Assembly: GCA_013003075.1 (NCBI GenBank)
Contig: JABDLJ010000024.1
Span: 1 to 36,709 of the forward strand
Origin: Paracoccaceae bacterium
GTDB taxonomy: Bacteria; Pseudomonadota; Alphaproteobacteria; Rhodobacterales; Rhodobacteraceae
Length of the DNA: 36,709 nucleotides
Reading direction: 5' to 3'
Shown here: positions 29,210 to 36,709 of the stretch, one piece after another
How the letters are laid out: each line of letters begins with the position of its first letter
Position numbering within the stretch: the first letter of the stretch is position 1
The notes under the pieces: generated by a model
What the model was told of the DNA's origin: nothing
What the model saw: only the letters and a program-made list of their open reading frames with translations
Databases searched by the model: none
Position numbers and translations under genes: made by a program

Positions 29210-30343
29210 CTATTCGGCGGCCTGCCCGGCCAAGGCTGCGTCCGCCTCGATCTCGGCGGCCTTCTTTTCGACCTGCTCGACGATATGCTCGATCATCTGA
29301 TCATTGGACAGCTTGTGGCTTTGCTTGCCCGCCAGATAGACCATGCCCGACCCAGCCCCGCCGCCGGTGAAGCCGACATCCGTCATCAGCGCCTCACCCG
29401 GCCCGTTCACGACGCAGCCGATGATCGACAACGACATCGGGGTCTTGATGTGCTCCAGCCGCTTTTCCAGCGCCTCGACCGTTCTGATCACGTCAAAGCC
29501 CTGCCGCGCGCAAGACGGGCACGAGATGATATTCACGCCCCGGTGCCGCAGGCCGAGCGACTTGAGGATTTCGTAGCCCACTTTGATCTCTTCCACCGGA
29601 TCGGCCGACAGAGAGACGCGGATCGTGTCGCCGATCCCCATCCACAGCAAAGAGCCAAGCCCGATCGCCGATTTGATCGTACCGGACATCAGCCCGCCGG
29701 CCTCGGTTATCCCAAGATGGATCGGCGCGTCGGTGGCCTCGGCCAGCATCTGGTAGGCCGCGGCCGCCATGAAGACATCGGACGCCTTGCAGCTGATCTT
29801 GAACTCGTGAAAGTCGTTGTCCTGCAGGATCTTGATGTGATCGAGCCCGCTTTCGACCATCGCGTCTGGGCATGGCTCGCCGTATTTCTCCAGAAGGTGC
29901 TTTTCAAGGCTGCCCGCGTTCACGCCGATCCGGATCGAGCATCCGTGATCCCGCGCCGCCTTGATGACCTCGCGCACGCGGGTTTCGTTGCCGATATTGC
30001 CCGGGTTGATGCGCAGGCAGGCGGCCCCGGCCTCGGCGGCCTCGATGGCGCGTTTATAGTGGAAATGAATATCCGCCACGATCGGTACCGGGCTTTCGCG
30101 GACGATCTCGCGCAGGGCGGCGGTCGAGGCCGCATCCGGTGTGGAGACGCGCACGATATCGGCGCCGGCGTCGGCAGCGGCCTGGATCTGCGCGATCGTG
30201 GCCGCCGCGTCGGTGGTGTCGGTATTGGTCATGGTCTGCACGGTGATCGGAGCATCGCCGCCCACCGGCACATCGCCGACATGGATCTGGCGCGATGTGC
30301 GCCGCTCGATATTGCGCCAGGGTCGGATGGGGTTGTGCGACAT
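29210..30343 (-). CDS. ispG: 4-hydroxy-3-methylbut-2-en-1-yl diphosphate synthase (flavodoxin)
   Basis: A 377-residue iron-sulfur enzyme of the MEP isoprenoid pathway that reduces the cyclic diphosphate MEcPP to HMBPP. The TIM-barrel half has [24 protein letters not shown] and RINPGNIG. The C-terminal half has the 4Fe-4S cysteines in [13 protein letters not shown] and [10 protein letters not shown]. The ATG at 30343 matches the family N-terminus [15 protein letters not shown]; another ATG at 30364 would add seven residues. A TTGCCC-N17-TATCTT promoter lies 36 to 64 bases upstream and predicts a leader of about 30 bases to 30343. A RodZ-like gene lies upstream beyond an opposite-strand transporter. 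Confidence 0.96.
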   Translation of the reverse strand: MSHNPIRPWRNIERRTSRQIHVGDVPVGGDAPITVQTMTNTDTTDAAATIAQIQAAADAGADIVRVSTPDAASTAALREIVRESPVPIVADIHFHYKRAIEAAEAGAACLRINPGNIGNETRVREVIKAARDHGCSIRIGVNAGSLEKHLLEKYGEPCPDAMVESGLDHIKILQDNDFHEFKISCKASDVFMAAAAYQMLAEATDAPIHLGITEAGGLMSGTIKSAIGLGSLLWMGIGDTIRVSLSADPVEEIKVGYEILKSLGLRHRGVNIISCPSCARQGFDVIRTVEALEKRLEHIKTPMSLSIIGCVVNGPGEALMTDVGFTGGGAGSGMVYLAGKQSHKLSNDQMIEHIVEQVEKKAAEIEADAALAGQAAE

Positions 30344-30378
30344 GGGGGGCCGATCACTTTGCATATTGCGTTGGCCTG

Positions 30379-30407
30379 AAGATAGACCGCGCGCTCCGGC
30401 GGGGCAA
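30379..30407 (-). promoter_or_regulatory. Candidate promoter of ispG
   Basis: On the minus strand TTGCCC (30407-30402) and TATCTT (30384-30379) are 17 bases apart, each matching four of six consensus positions. The predicted transcription start is near 30372. It lies in the gap between ispG and the divergent DMT transporter, which supports independent expression of ispG. Confidence 0.5.
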
Positions 30408-30515
30408 CGGGGCTGCGGCATGCCGCCGCTTCGGGCCCCGATCGGCTTGGCGCACGGTGCCACGCCAAAGGCCGGACCAAGGTTTATGGCTTTGCCAAGC
30501 AGGCGCTCTGCGATT

Positions 30516-31442
30516 ATGCGCGTTTGGATGGAACGGGATCGCACGACCTTTTTGGCCACGGCAATCGTTGTCGGGACCGGTGCATTGTGGGGCTTTTACT
30601 GGCTGCCGGTGCGGCGGCTCGCCGAGATCTCGCTGCCCGGAGCCTGGGGCACGCTTGCGATTGTTGCAGCGGCGGCGATCCTGCTTGCGCCCGCCGCCTA
30701 CACGAACCGGCGGCGGCTGGCCCGCGCAAGCCGGCTTGCGATCGCGTCCGTGGCACTGGGCGGCGCTGCATTTGCGCTTTACTCGATTGGCTTTGTCTAC
30801 GGACGCGTCGCGATCATCATTCTGCTGTTTTTCCTGACGCCGGTCTGGAGCGTCGTGATCGGCAGGTATGTCATGGGATGGCGCACTCCGCGATTGCGCA
30901 TGCTGGCCATCGCCATCGGCATTGCCGGTCTTGCCGTGATGCTTGGCGCCGATGGGGATTTCCCGCTGCCGCGCGGCACCGGAGAGTGGCTTGCCCTTGC
31001 CTCTGGTATGCTGTGGTCGCTCGCCACGACCGGTATCCGGGCCAAGTCCGACCTCGGCGCGCCCGAGGCCGCGTTCGTCTTCGCCCTTGGCGCCGCCGCG
31101 GCGGCCTTGATCCTGGCGCCGGTATTGGAGCCGTGGCCCGGAAAGGCTGCAGTTCAAAGCGCCGGCTCGGCCATCGCACTCATTTTCGCGACCGGAGGTC
31201 TTTGGTGGGGGCTTTCAATGACGGCCCTGATATGGGCCACGGCGCGACTGGAACCGGCGCGAGTCGGTATCCTGCTGATGACCGAAGTTCTGGTCGGGGC
31301 GCTTTCGGCAGCGCTTCTTGCCGGCGAATACCTGGGGGCCATGGAACTCATCGGCGGCGCACTCGTTCTTCTGGCCGGTGTTCTTGAAGTCTTGCCACTG
31401 CGTCCGGTCAAGAGCGCGAAACCGACACGACGTAGCGACTGA
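30516..31442 (+). CDS. DMT-family (EamA) transporter
   Basis: A 308-residue inner-membrane protein with about ten membrane segments in two EamA-type halves. The first half has [20 protein letters not shown], typical of the start of EamA repeats, and the second half has [20 protein letters not shown]. It ends with [24 protein letters not shown], the usual EamA close. Family members export amino acids or other small metabolites; the substrate is unknown. Several ATG starts are close together (30486, 30516, 30528) and none has a strong binding site, so the first residues are uncertain. It lies in opposite orientation between the RodZ-like gene and ispG. Confidence 0.82.
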   Translation: MRVWMERDRTTFLATAIVVGTGALWGFYWLPVRRLAEISLPGAWGTLAIVAAAAILLAPAAYTNRRRLARASRLAIASVALGGAAFALYSIGFVYGRVAIIILLFFLTPVWSVVIGRYVMGWRTPRLRMLAIAIGIAGLAVMLGADGDFPLPRGTGEWLALASGMLWSLATTGIRAKSDLGAPEAAFVFALGAAAAALILAPVLEPWPGKAAVQSAGSAIALIFATGGLWWGLSMTALIWATARLEPARVGILLMTEVLVGALSAALLAGEYLGAMELIGGALVLLAGVLEVLPLRPVKSAKPTRRSD

Positions 31443-31621
31443 CAGCGGCGTTGCGGACCTCGTGCGAAGTCGGGCGCCAGACCTTTGGCATTTGGCAATT
31501 TGGTCTACCAGGGCAGCAACCTCGGGGCTATTGCCAGCCAAGACCGCGATCAACGGGTTCTCAGTTCAATGAATGGCAGACGCAGCGCGGTCTTGGACCG
31601 GGCACCGGGACCGTGCCAGGG

Positions 31622-32845
31622 CTATTCGGCCTGCGCCTCGGCCACATCGACGAAACGCTTGAGGTCTTCGTCGCGATCAATGTCCGCCACCGCGTAGCTG
31701 TCGGTGACGGCCTGGGGTGCGAGAGTGACATTCCGCACAACCGATGTGCCGTCGCCCGCCGGGCCGTATGTTTCGCCGCCCACGGTGAAATAGACCGATC
31801 CTGCATTGCCGGCGCGCAGCACCGGCGGCTCTTCGGTGGCGGGGATTTCAAACTGCTCTCCGGCATCGAGGATCTTTTCGAAGATCACCGTGCCGCCGGC
31901 TGCCTGCACGCGCACCCACGCCGGGCGGACCGCAAAGAGGATCACGTTCTGAGGCTCACCGGCAACCACCTGCACGGCCAGTTCCTCGGGCGCCACAGGC
32001 TCGCCCACCTGTGGCAGATCGAACGCCGGCGTTGCGACAGCAAGGTTGCGCAAAGGCTCTGGCGGCGGCGGCGCAAGGCTGCCGACCGAAGCCGGATCGA
32101 TCGCGGCGATCGGGCCATCGCGAGACACGAATACCGGGACGTCCAGCGCCTGAGGGCGATAGAGCCGGTCCAGCGCCTCGGCGGTCGGCAGAGCGACGTT
32201 CGAAGCGGGTGCACCGGCCTCGGCCATCTCGGTCGCCTGGACCCGCTCTTGCAGTTGCGAGACGACGCCCGGCGCTTGCTCGACCGGCGTGAAGCGCACT
32301 TTCTGCACTTCCTGCAACACCGACCAGCCGCCGTAGCCGATGGCCCCGACAAGCGCGATCAGCACCGCAACCGACCCGATTGCGCCGGGCTCGATGCGCG
32401 ATAGCGCGGCCTCGCCTGCGGGCACGAAAGACACCTTCGGCTCGGCCAGAGGATCGCGAAGACCGCTGGGTGCGGTAACGGCAAGCTGCTTTTTCTTTAC
32501 GGGTTTGTCCGACAGCCCGGGGCTGGTTCCGGTGACGCTGGTGAAATTGCCTTCCTCGCAGAATGTCTTGTAGGCCCATTCGGGATCCATCTTCAGGTAA
32601 CGCGCGTAGGACCGCACATAACCTGCCACAAAGCCTGGGCTTTCAAAGGCCGTGGGATCGGCGTTCTCGATCGCGGCGATGTAGGTGGCCTTGATTTTCA
32701 GGTCGCGCTGAACGTCGAGAAGCGATTTGCCCATCGTCGCGCGTTCACCGCGCATGATGTCACCAAGACGCAGTTCAAAGTCGTCAAACCCCTTCAAGGA
32801 TTTGCCGCCCTCGACCTTTGGTTCTGCGGGCTTGCGCCTGCTCAT
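31622..32845 (-). CDS. RodZ-like HTH membrane protein
   Basis: A 407-residue bitopic protein. Residues 22-95 form an HTH domain of the RodZ type (LGDIMRGERATMGKSLLDVQRDLKI, read in two parts, then YIAAIENADPTAF and GYVRSYARYL). A lysine-rich juxtamembrane segment (VKKKQ) leads to a membrane segment at about 155-177, followed by a proline-rich periplasmic stretch and a C-terminal DUF4115-like beta domain (VRVQAAGGTVIFEKILDAGE, then GNAGSVYFTVGG). RodZ links MreB filaments to the wall-elongation machinery. In E. coli rodZ is directly upstream of ispG; here the pair is kept but split by a transporter. The ATG is preceded by the 109-base gap after hemA. Confidence 0.85.
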   Translation of the reverse strand: MSRRKPAEPKVEGGKSLKGFDDFELRLGDIMRGERATMGKSLLDVQRDLKIKATYIAAIENADPTAFESPGFVAGYVRSYARYLKMDPEWAYKTFCEEGNFTSVTGTSPGLSDKPVKKKQLAVTAPSGLRDPLAEPKVSFVPAGEAALSRIEPGAIGSVAVLIALVGAIGYGGWSVLQEVQKVRFTPVEQAPGVVSQLQERVQATEMAEAGAPASNVALPTAEALDRLYRPQALDVPVFVSRDGPIAAIDPASVGSLAPPPPEPLRNLAVATPAFDLPQVGEPVAPEELAVQVVAGEPQNVILFAVRPAWVRVQAAGGTVIFEKILDAGEQFEIPATEEPPVLRAGNAGSVYFTVGGETYGPAGDGTSVVRNVTLAPQAVTDSYAVADIDRDEDLKRFVDVAEAQAE

Positions 32846-32954
32846 CCAAACTGCCCCATCAAAATCGTCCCCGAAAGCCGCACCGGTCAGAATCGGCGCG
32901 ACCCTATAAGAAATAGGTTAACACAGGGGATACCCCCGGACACAGAGGGAATTT

Positions 32955-34178
32955 CTAGGCTGAAAGCTCGGCGCGATTAAGCGCACAATGCGACCAAAGT
33001 TGGTCCATTGCCCGCACAAGTGCTTCAATTTCCTCAGGTCCATGGACCGGGGACGGTGTGAAGCGAAGCCGCTCTGTGCCGCGCGGAACGGTCGGGAAAT
33101 TGATCGGCTGGACGTAGATACCGAAGTCTTCCAAAAGCAGATCCGACAGCTCTTTGGTATGCACCGGATCGCCCACGATCACCGGAACGATATGGGTGCC
33201 GTGATCGACGATCGGCAATCCGAGCCCCTTCAGACGGGTCTTGAGGATACGTGCCTGGGTCTGATGCGCCTCGCGAAGCGCAGTATCGGTCTTCAGATGG
33301 CGCACCGATGCGGCAGCGCCTGCCGCAACAGCCGGCGGCAGCGATGTCGTGAAGATGAAGCCCGGAGCGTAAGACCTTATAGCGTCACACATTTTCGCGC
33401 TGGCGGCGATATAGCCGCCCATCACGCCATAGGCCTTGGCCAGTGTTCCGTTGATGATGTCGATGCGGTCCATCAGCCCGTCGCGCTCGGCCAGGCCCGC
33501 GCCCCTGGGACCATACATGCCCACAGCGTGCACCTCGTCGATATACGTCAGCGCACCGAATTCGTCCGCCAGATCGCAGATCGCCTCGATCGGGGCGATA
33601 TCGCCATCCACCGAATAGATCGATTCAAACGCGATCAGCTTGGGCGCCGCGGGATCGTCGGCTGTCAGCTTGGCGCGCAGATCGTCCAGATCGTTATGGG
33701 CAAAGACCCGCTTTTTCCCGCCGTTGCGACGAATGCCTTCGATCATCGAGGCATGGTTAAGCGCGTCGGAATAGATGATCAGCCCATCAAAGAGCCGCGG
33801 CAGCGTCGATAACGTTGCATCATTGGCGATGTAGGCAGAGGTGAATAGCAGCGCTGATTCTTTGCCGTGCAGATCGGCCAGTTCCGCCTCGAGCGCCTTG
33901 TGATAAACCGTCGTGCCCGAGATGTTGCGTGTGCCGCCAGAGCCGGCACCGGTGGCATCCAGAGCCTCGTGCATCGCCTCAAGAACGGCCGGGTGCTGGC
34001 CCATGCCCAAATAGTCGTTGCCGCACCACACCGTGACAGGCCGCTCTGACCCGTCAGGGCGTTTCCAGACGGCATGGGGGAACGCGCCCTTTCGACGTTC
34101 GATGTCGATGAAAGTCCGGTACCGTCCTTCATCATGGAGCCGCTTCAAGGCGGCGTCGATCTGGCTGTCGTAGTCCAC
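32955..34178 (-). CDS. hemA: 5-aminolevulinate synthase
   Basis: A 407-residue pyridoxal-phosphate enzyme joining glycine and succinyl-CoA to 5-aminolevulinate, the first step of heme, bacteriochlorophyll and corrin synthesis by the C4 route. It closely resembles the Rhodobacter enzymes throughout: [56 protein letters not shown] and [14 protein letters not shown]. The cofactor lysine falls at residue 248, as in R. capsulatus. The start is GTG 34178 (MDYDSQID), matching the family N-terminus, with AAGGGA about ten bases upstream. A candidate FnrL site lies about 75 bases upstream of the start, suggesting control by oxygen. It is divergent from the dipeptidase gene. Confidence 0.98.
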   Translation of the reverse strand: MDYDSQIDAALKRLHDEGRYRTFIDIERRKGAFPHAVWKRPDGSERPVTVWCGNDYLGMGQHPAVLEAMHEALDATGAGSGGTRNISGTTVYHKALEAELADLHGKESALLFTSAYIANDATLSTLPRLFDGLIIYSDALNHASMIEGIRRNGGKKRVFAHNDLDDLRAKLTADDPAAPKLIAFESIYSVDGDIAPIEAICDLADEFGALTYIDEVHAVGMYGPRGAGLAERDGLMDRIDIINGTLAKAYGVMGGYIAASAKMCDAIRSYAPGFIFTTSLPPAVAAGAAASVRHLKTDTALREAHQTQARILKTRLKGLGLPIVDHGTHIVPVIVGDPVHTKELSDLLLEDFGIYVQPINFPTVPRGTERLRFTPSPVHGPEEIEALVRAMDQLWSHCALNRAELSA

Positions 34179-34251
34179 GCAAGCATTCCCTTTTGCCCTG
34201 GCGTTTATGTAGTGTGCGCACCTAAAAAACAATACGCCACAAACTGCCGCA

Positions 34252-34265
34252 CTGACTTGGATCAA
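34252..34265 (-). promoter_or_regulatory. Candidate FnrL/FNR box upstream of hemA
   Basis: On the minus strand the site reads TTGAT-CCAA-GTCAG, matching eight of ten positions of the FNR consensus TTGAT-N4-ATCAA. It ends 73 bases before the hemA GTG. A TTTTTA about 24 bases further on could serve as -10 and would place the site near -42, the usual place for class II activation. In Rhodobacter sphaeroides hemA is a known FnrL target. Confidence 0.5.
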
Positions 34266-34370
34266 TTTCCCGTGCGAATTTCAAGCCGGCCGTGGCGGCA
34301 GTTATCTGGACACCCCTGCCGGGTCTGCCTAGGGTCGCGCGAGTTCTTCCATCTCAGCAAAGGCCACGCG

Positions 34371-35750
34371 ATGTCCCTCGACGCCGTTCTTCAAACCCTC
34401 GACGACACTCAGGACGCCGCCATCGAGCGCCTGTTTGAGCTGCTGCGCATTCCGTCGGTCTCGACCGATCCTGCGCACAAGGAGGATAGTCTGCGCGCGG
34501 CGCACTGGGTCGCGGCCACCCTGCGCGAGCTGGGCGCCGAGGCCGACGTCCGGCCCACGCCCGGCCAGCCGATGGTTGTCGGGCACGCGCCCGGGGACGC
34601 CAGCAAGCCGCACCTTCTTTTCTACGGTCACTACGATGTACAACCCGTCGATCCCCTGTCTCTTTGGAAGCGCGATCCGTTCGATCCAGCCGTCGAGGAC
34701 ACCGCGAACGGCAAGGTGATCCGGGCGCGCGGCGCCAACGACGACAAGGGCCAGTTTATGACCTTCCTGGAAGCCTGCCGCGCCTGGAAGGCGGTGCATG
34801 GCGCCCTGCCCTGCCGGCTCAGCTTCTTTTTCGAGGGCGAAGAGGAATCGGGCTCGCCTTCCCTGGTGCCGTTCATGCAGGACAACGCCGCAGAGCTGAC
34901 CGCCGATATCGCGCTGATCTCGGACACCTCGATGTTCGATGCCAACACGCCCGCGATCACCACCATGCTGCGCGGCCTTCTGGGCGAGGAGTTGACGATC
35001 ACCGGTCCGTCGCGCGATCTGCATTCCGGCTCTTACGGCGGCGCGGTGATGAACCCCGCCCGCATGCTGGCCCGGATCATCGCCGGGCTGCATGACGAGA
35101 CCGGGCGCATCACCGTGCCGGGCTTTTATGACGGCGTGGACGATCTGAGCGACGCGCTGCGCGGGCAATGGGACGCGCTTGGCTTCGACGCCGACGCCTT
35201 TCTGGGCGAGGTCGGGCTGTCGCAGCCCGCCGGCGAGACAGGGCGCACCGCGCTCGAGATGGTCTGGGCGCGGCCGACCTGCGAAGTGAACGGGATCTGG
35301 TCGGGGTATACCGGCGATGGGTTCAAGACAGTCCTGCCGTCGACCGCCAGCGCCAAGATCAGCTTCCGGCTGGTCGGTGCGCAGGATCCGGTCGCGATCC
35401 GCAAGGCCTTCCGGTCTTACGTCCAGCAGAGCCTGCCGCCTGATTGCACGGTCAGCTTCAAGGATCACGGCTGCTCTGGCGCCAGCGTCATGTCCACCGA
35501 GAACCCGCTCTTTGAGAAAGCCCGGCTGGCGCTGTCGGATGAGTGGCCGCATCCTGCCGCCTTTATCGGCGCCGGCGGCTCTATCCCCATTGCCGGGCAT
35601 TTCAAAGAGATCCTGGGCATGGACGCGATGCTTGTCGGATTTGGCCAGGACGATGACGGTCTGCATTCGCCAAACGAGAAATACGATCTGCGAAGCTTTC
35701 AGAAAGGCGCCCGCAGTTGGGCGCGCATACTGGATGCTCTGTCGGGCTAG
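34371..35750 (+). CDS. M20 family dipeptidase
   Basis: A 459-residue cytosolic metallopeptidase of the M20 (CPG2/carnosinase-like) family, expected to release amino acids from dipeptides. Metal and catalytic motifs in order: LFYGHYDVQPVDP (His ligand and Asp), RGANDDKGQFMT (bridging Asp), FFFEGEEESGSPS (catalytic and ligand Glu) and SDTSMFDANTP. The dimerisation insert contains DLHSGSYGGAVMNP, and the late His ligand lies in DGLHSPNEKYDL. The whole domain order and length match the family. The start ATG 34371 has AAAGG nine bases upstream. It is divergent from hemA with 192 bases between them, and DUF998 follows on the same strand 84 bases later. Confidence 0.92.
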   Translation: MSLDAVLQTLDDTQDAAIERLFELLRIPSVSTDPAHKEDSLRAAHWVAATLRELGAEADVRPTPGQPMVVGHAPGDASKPHLLFYGHYDVQPVDPLSLWKRDPFDPAVEDTANGKVIRARGANDDKGQFMTFLEACRAWKAVHGALPCRLSFFFEGEEESGSPSLVPFMQDNAAELTADIALISDTSMFDANTPAITTMLRGLLGEELTITGPSRDLHSGSYGGAVMNPARMLARIIAGLHDETGRITVPGFYDGVDDLSDALRGQWDALGFDADAFLGEVGLSQPAGETGRTALEMVWARPTCEVNGIWSGYTGDGFKTVLPSTASAKISFRLVGAQDPVAIRKAFRSYVQQSLPPDCTVSFKDHGCSGASVMSTENPLFEKARLALSDEWPHPAAFIGAGGSIPIAGHFKEILGMDAMLVGFGQDDDGLHSPNEKYDLRSFQKGARSWARILDALSG

Positions 35751-35834
35751 GACGCGCGCTTGCCGTGACCGAGAAGCCGAGGCCCTTTGCGGAAGATCAA
35801 GGCACTGGCGACTTGCAGACCCTAGGTTTCGGAC

Positions 35835-36407
35835 ATGGCAGGATCATCATCCTTCCCGCTGGCACTGACCGGCATTGGGCTGATCCTTGCGGCCATGCTT
35901 GCGGGACCTGCGTTCTCGCCACCGGAATTTGACTGGCTCAGGCATTCAACGTCTGAGCAGGCCGCGCAGACCCAAAGTGGCGCATGGATCATGCGCGCGG
36001 GCTTTGTCGCCTATGGGATCGGCACGGCGTTGGGCGCCCTTGCCGATTGGCGCACGCGCCCGCTTGTCCGGGCGGCCTTGCTTGTCTTCGGGATCGGACT
36101 GATCGGCACCGCCATCTGGTCCAACGCGCCGATCGTGCCCGACTTGCCCGCGAACCTGACAGAGGACTTCTATCATTCGGTCGCCTCGGGCGTTGTCGGA
36201 ACGGCCTTTGCCGGGGCCTGTGCGGCGCGTCTGTTCACGCCCGGCGGCGGGATGCGGGACGGGCTTTCCTGGGCCGGGCTGCTCATCGCCGTCGCAATTC
36301 CGCTCGCGATGTCGGCAGTTCCGGAATATCGCGGCGCCCTGCAGCGCGGCATGTTCGCCTTCAGCTTCGTCTTCGTCCTGCGGGAATTCTACGGCCCGGA
36401 ACGATAG
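35835..36407 (+). CDS. DUF998 family membrane protein
   Basis: A 190-residue predicted inner-membrane protein with about five or six hydrophobic segments. The pattern (first helix, then FDWLRHSTSEQAAQTQSGAWIMRAGF, a conserved small-residue helix, and the EDFYHSVASGVVGTAFAG segment) fits the DUF998 family, whose function is unknown. The histidine in FYHSVASG is a family feature. It lies on the same strand as the dipeptidase but with an 84-base gap, so cotranscription is uncertain. The ATG at 35835 follows a weak GGTTTCGGAC. No terminator is evident before the tRNA genes on the other strand. Confidence 0.75.
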   Translation: MAGSSSFPLALTGIGLILAAMLAGPAFSPPEFDWLRHSTSEQAAQTQSGAWIMRAGFVAYGIGTALGALADWRTRPLVRAALLVFGIGLIGTAIWSNAPIVPDLPANLTEDFYHSVASGVVGTAFAGACAARLFTPGGGMRDGLSWAGLLIAVAIPLAMSAVPEYRGALQRGMFAFSFVFVLREFYGPER

Positions 36408-36455
36408 CAGGACACTGCCCTGCCCAAGCGATGGGTCTTCGGTGATTTGAAGAAA

Positions 36456-36532
36456 TGGCGCGGTTGACGGGACTCGAACCCGCGACCCCCGGCGTGACAG
36501 GCCGGTACTCTAACCAACTGAGCTACAACCGC
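36456..36532 (-). tRNA. tRNA-Asp (anticodon GTC), copy nearest the DUF998 gene
   Basis: A 77-base cloverleaf with fully paired acceptor stem GCGGTTG/CAACCGC, D arm GCTC/GAGT-type, anticodon loop with GTC (CCTGTCACG context), T arm GCGGG-TTCGAGT-CCCGT and an encoded CCA. It is the downstream member of two tandem tRNA-Asp genes on the minus strand, separated from the other by 32 bases. Confidence 0.96.
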
Positions 36533-36564
36533 GCACGGCTCGCTTGGCAACATTCGAGGGCAAG

Positions 36565-36641
36565 TGGCGCGGTTGACGGGGCTCGAACCCGCGACCCCCG
36601 GCGTGACAGGCCGGTACTCTAACCAACTGAGCTATAACCGC
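36565..36641 (-). tRNA. tRNA-Asp (anticodon GTC), upstream copy
   Basis: A 77-base cloverleaf nearly identical to the other copy, with anticodon GTC and encoded CCA. It differs at two places: position 7 is A rather than G, which makes an A/C mismatch at the base of the acceptor stem, and position 60 in the T loop is C rather than T. The remaining stems are intact. Being upstream, it is probably cotranscribed with the other copy. Confidence 0.93.
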
Positions 36642-36709
36642 ACACATGCCCACCCGATATTTGCCGGGCGTGTCGCGCGTTCTAGGGCGGCGTCTGTTCG
36701 GCGTCAAGC

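Noticed and set aside
31443..31621. Minus-strand frame after rodZ reading IAVLAGNSPEVAALVDQIA, considered as a relic gene
   Set aside because: It looks protein-like, but third-position GC is only about 62 percent. It is preceded by a stop and runs on into sequence antisense to the transporter. Best regarded as intergenic.
34214..34221. GTGCGCAC palindrome upstream of hemA
   Set aside because: Eight-base GC palindromes are frequent by chance at this base composition; no second copy or promoter relation was seen.
36510..36707. 65-codon open frame across the tRNA-Asp genes
   Set aside because: It is simply a translation of the tRNA sequences; the two tRNA-Asp cloverleafs explain the bases fully.

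Overview
The window is GC-rich chromosomal DNA that looks like ordinary alphaproteobacterial core genome, most probably Rhodobacterales (Rhodobacter/Roseobacter group). The main support is a C4-pathway 5-aminolevulinate synthase very close in sequence to the Rhodobacter enzymes, a zwf-pgl-pgi operon, a BLUF photoreceptor with AppA-like residue spacing, and a PBP1A-prfB pair. I see no insertion sequence, prophage, CRISPR array, toxin-antitoxin pair or recognisable defence system. The identification rests on recalled family features, not on a search.

Layout. 1-4.6 kb: a VTT-type membrane protein, a small membrane protein, a ferredoxin-ASKHA corrinoid-activation protein, a single-domain BLUF protein, tRNA-Gly(CCC) and a hotdog thioesterase. 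4.6-8.4 kb: the minus-strand glucose-6-phosphate operon zwf-pgl-pgi, preceded by a perfect 12-bp palindrome of LacI-operator type. 8.5-16.0 kb: an MDR oxidoreductase, a DUF924 protein, an MFS transporter, queA and a 1090-residue AsmA-like protein. 16.1-19.5 kb: a plus-strand PrxQ peroxiredoxin coupled to a DUF455 ferritin-like protein, then an M23 peptidase overlapping a bactofilin, closed by a strong intrinsic terminator.

19.5-26.0 kb is a minus-strand cell-wall and translation block: amidase, PBP1A, RF2 and a DUF2189 membrane protein. A lone methyltransferase in the opposite orientation sits between the amidase and PBP1A. 26.1-29.2 kb: an aminotransferase, a periplasmic DsbA-like protein and a cytosolic zincin of unknown role. 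29.2-34.2 kb: ispG, an opposite-strand DMT transporter, a RodZ-like protein and hemA, which has a candidate FnrL box upstream. 34.4-36.7 kb: an M20 dipeptidase, a DUF998 membrane protein and two tandem tRNA-Asp genes.

Themes. The operon at 6.2-8.3 kb feeds glucose-6-phosphate to 6-phosphogluconate, and pgi connects it to fructose-6-phosphate. Envelope growth recurs: AsmA-like, M23 plus bactofilin, PBP1A, amidase and RodZ. The least explained items are the cytosolic zincin (28.3-29.2 kb), the corrinoid activator with no methyltransferase partner in view (1.4-3.5 kb), and the small BLUF protein with a dyad upstream (3.55-3.95 kb). I do not see a clearly new multi-gene system; the strongest leads are regulatory sites and gene arrangements.
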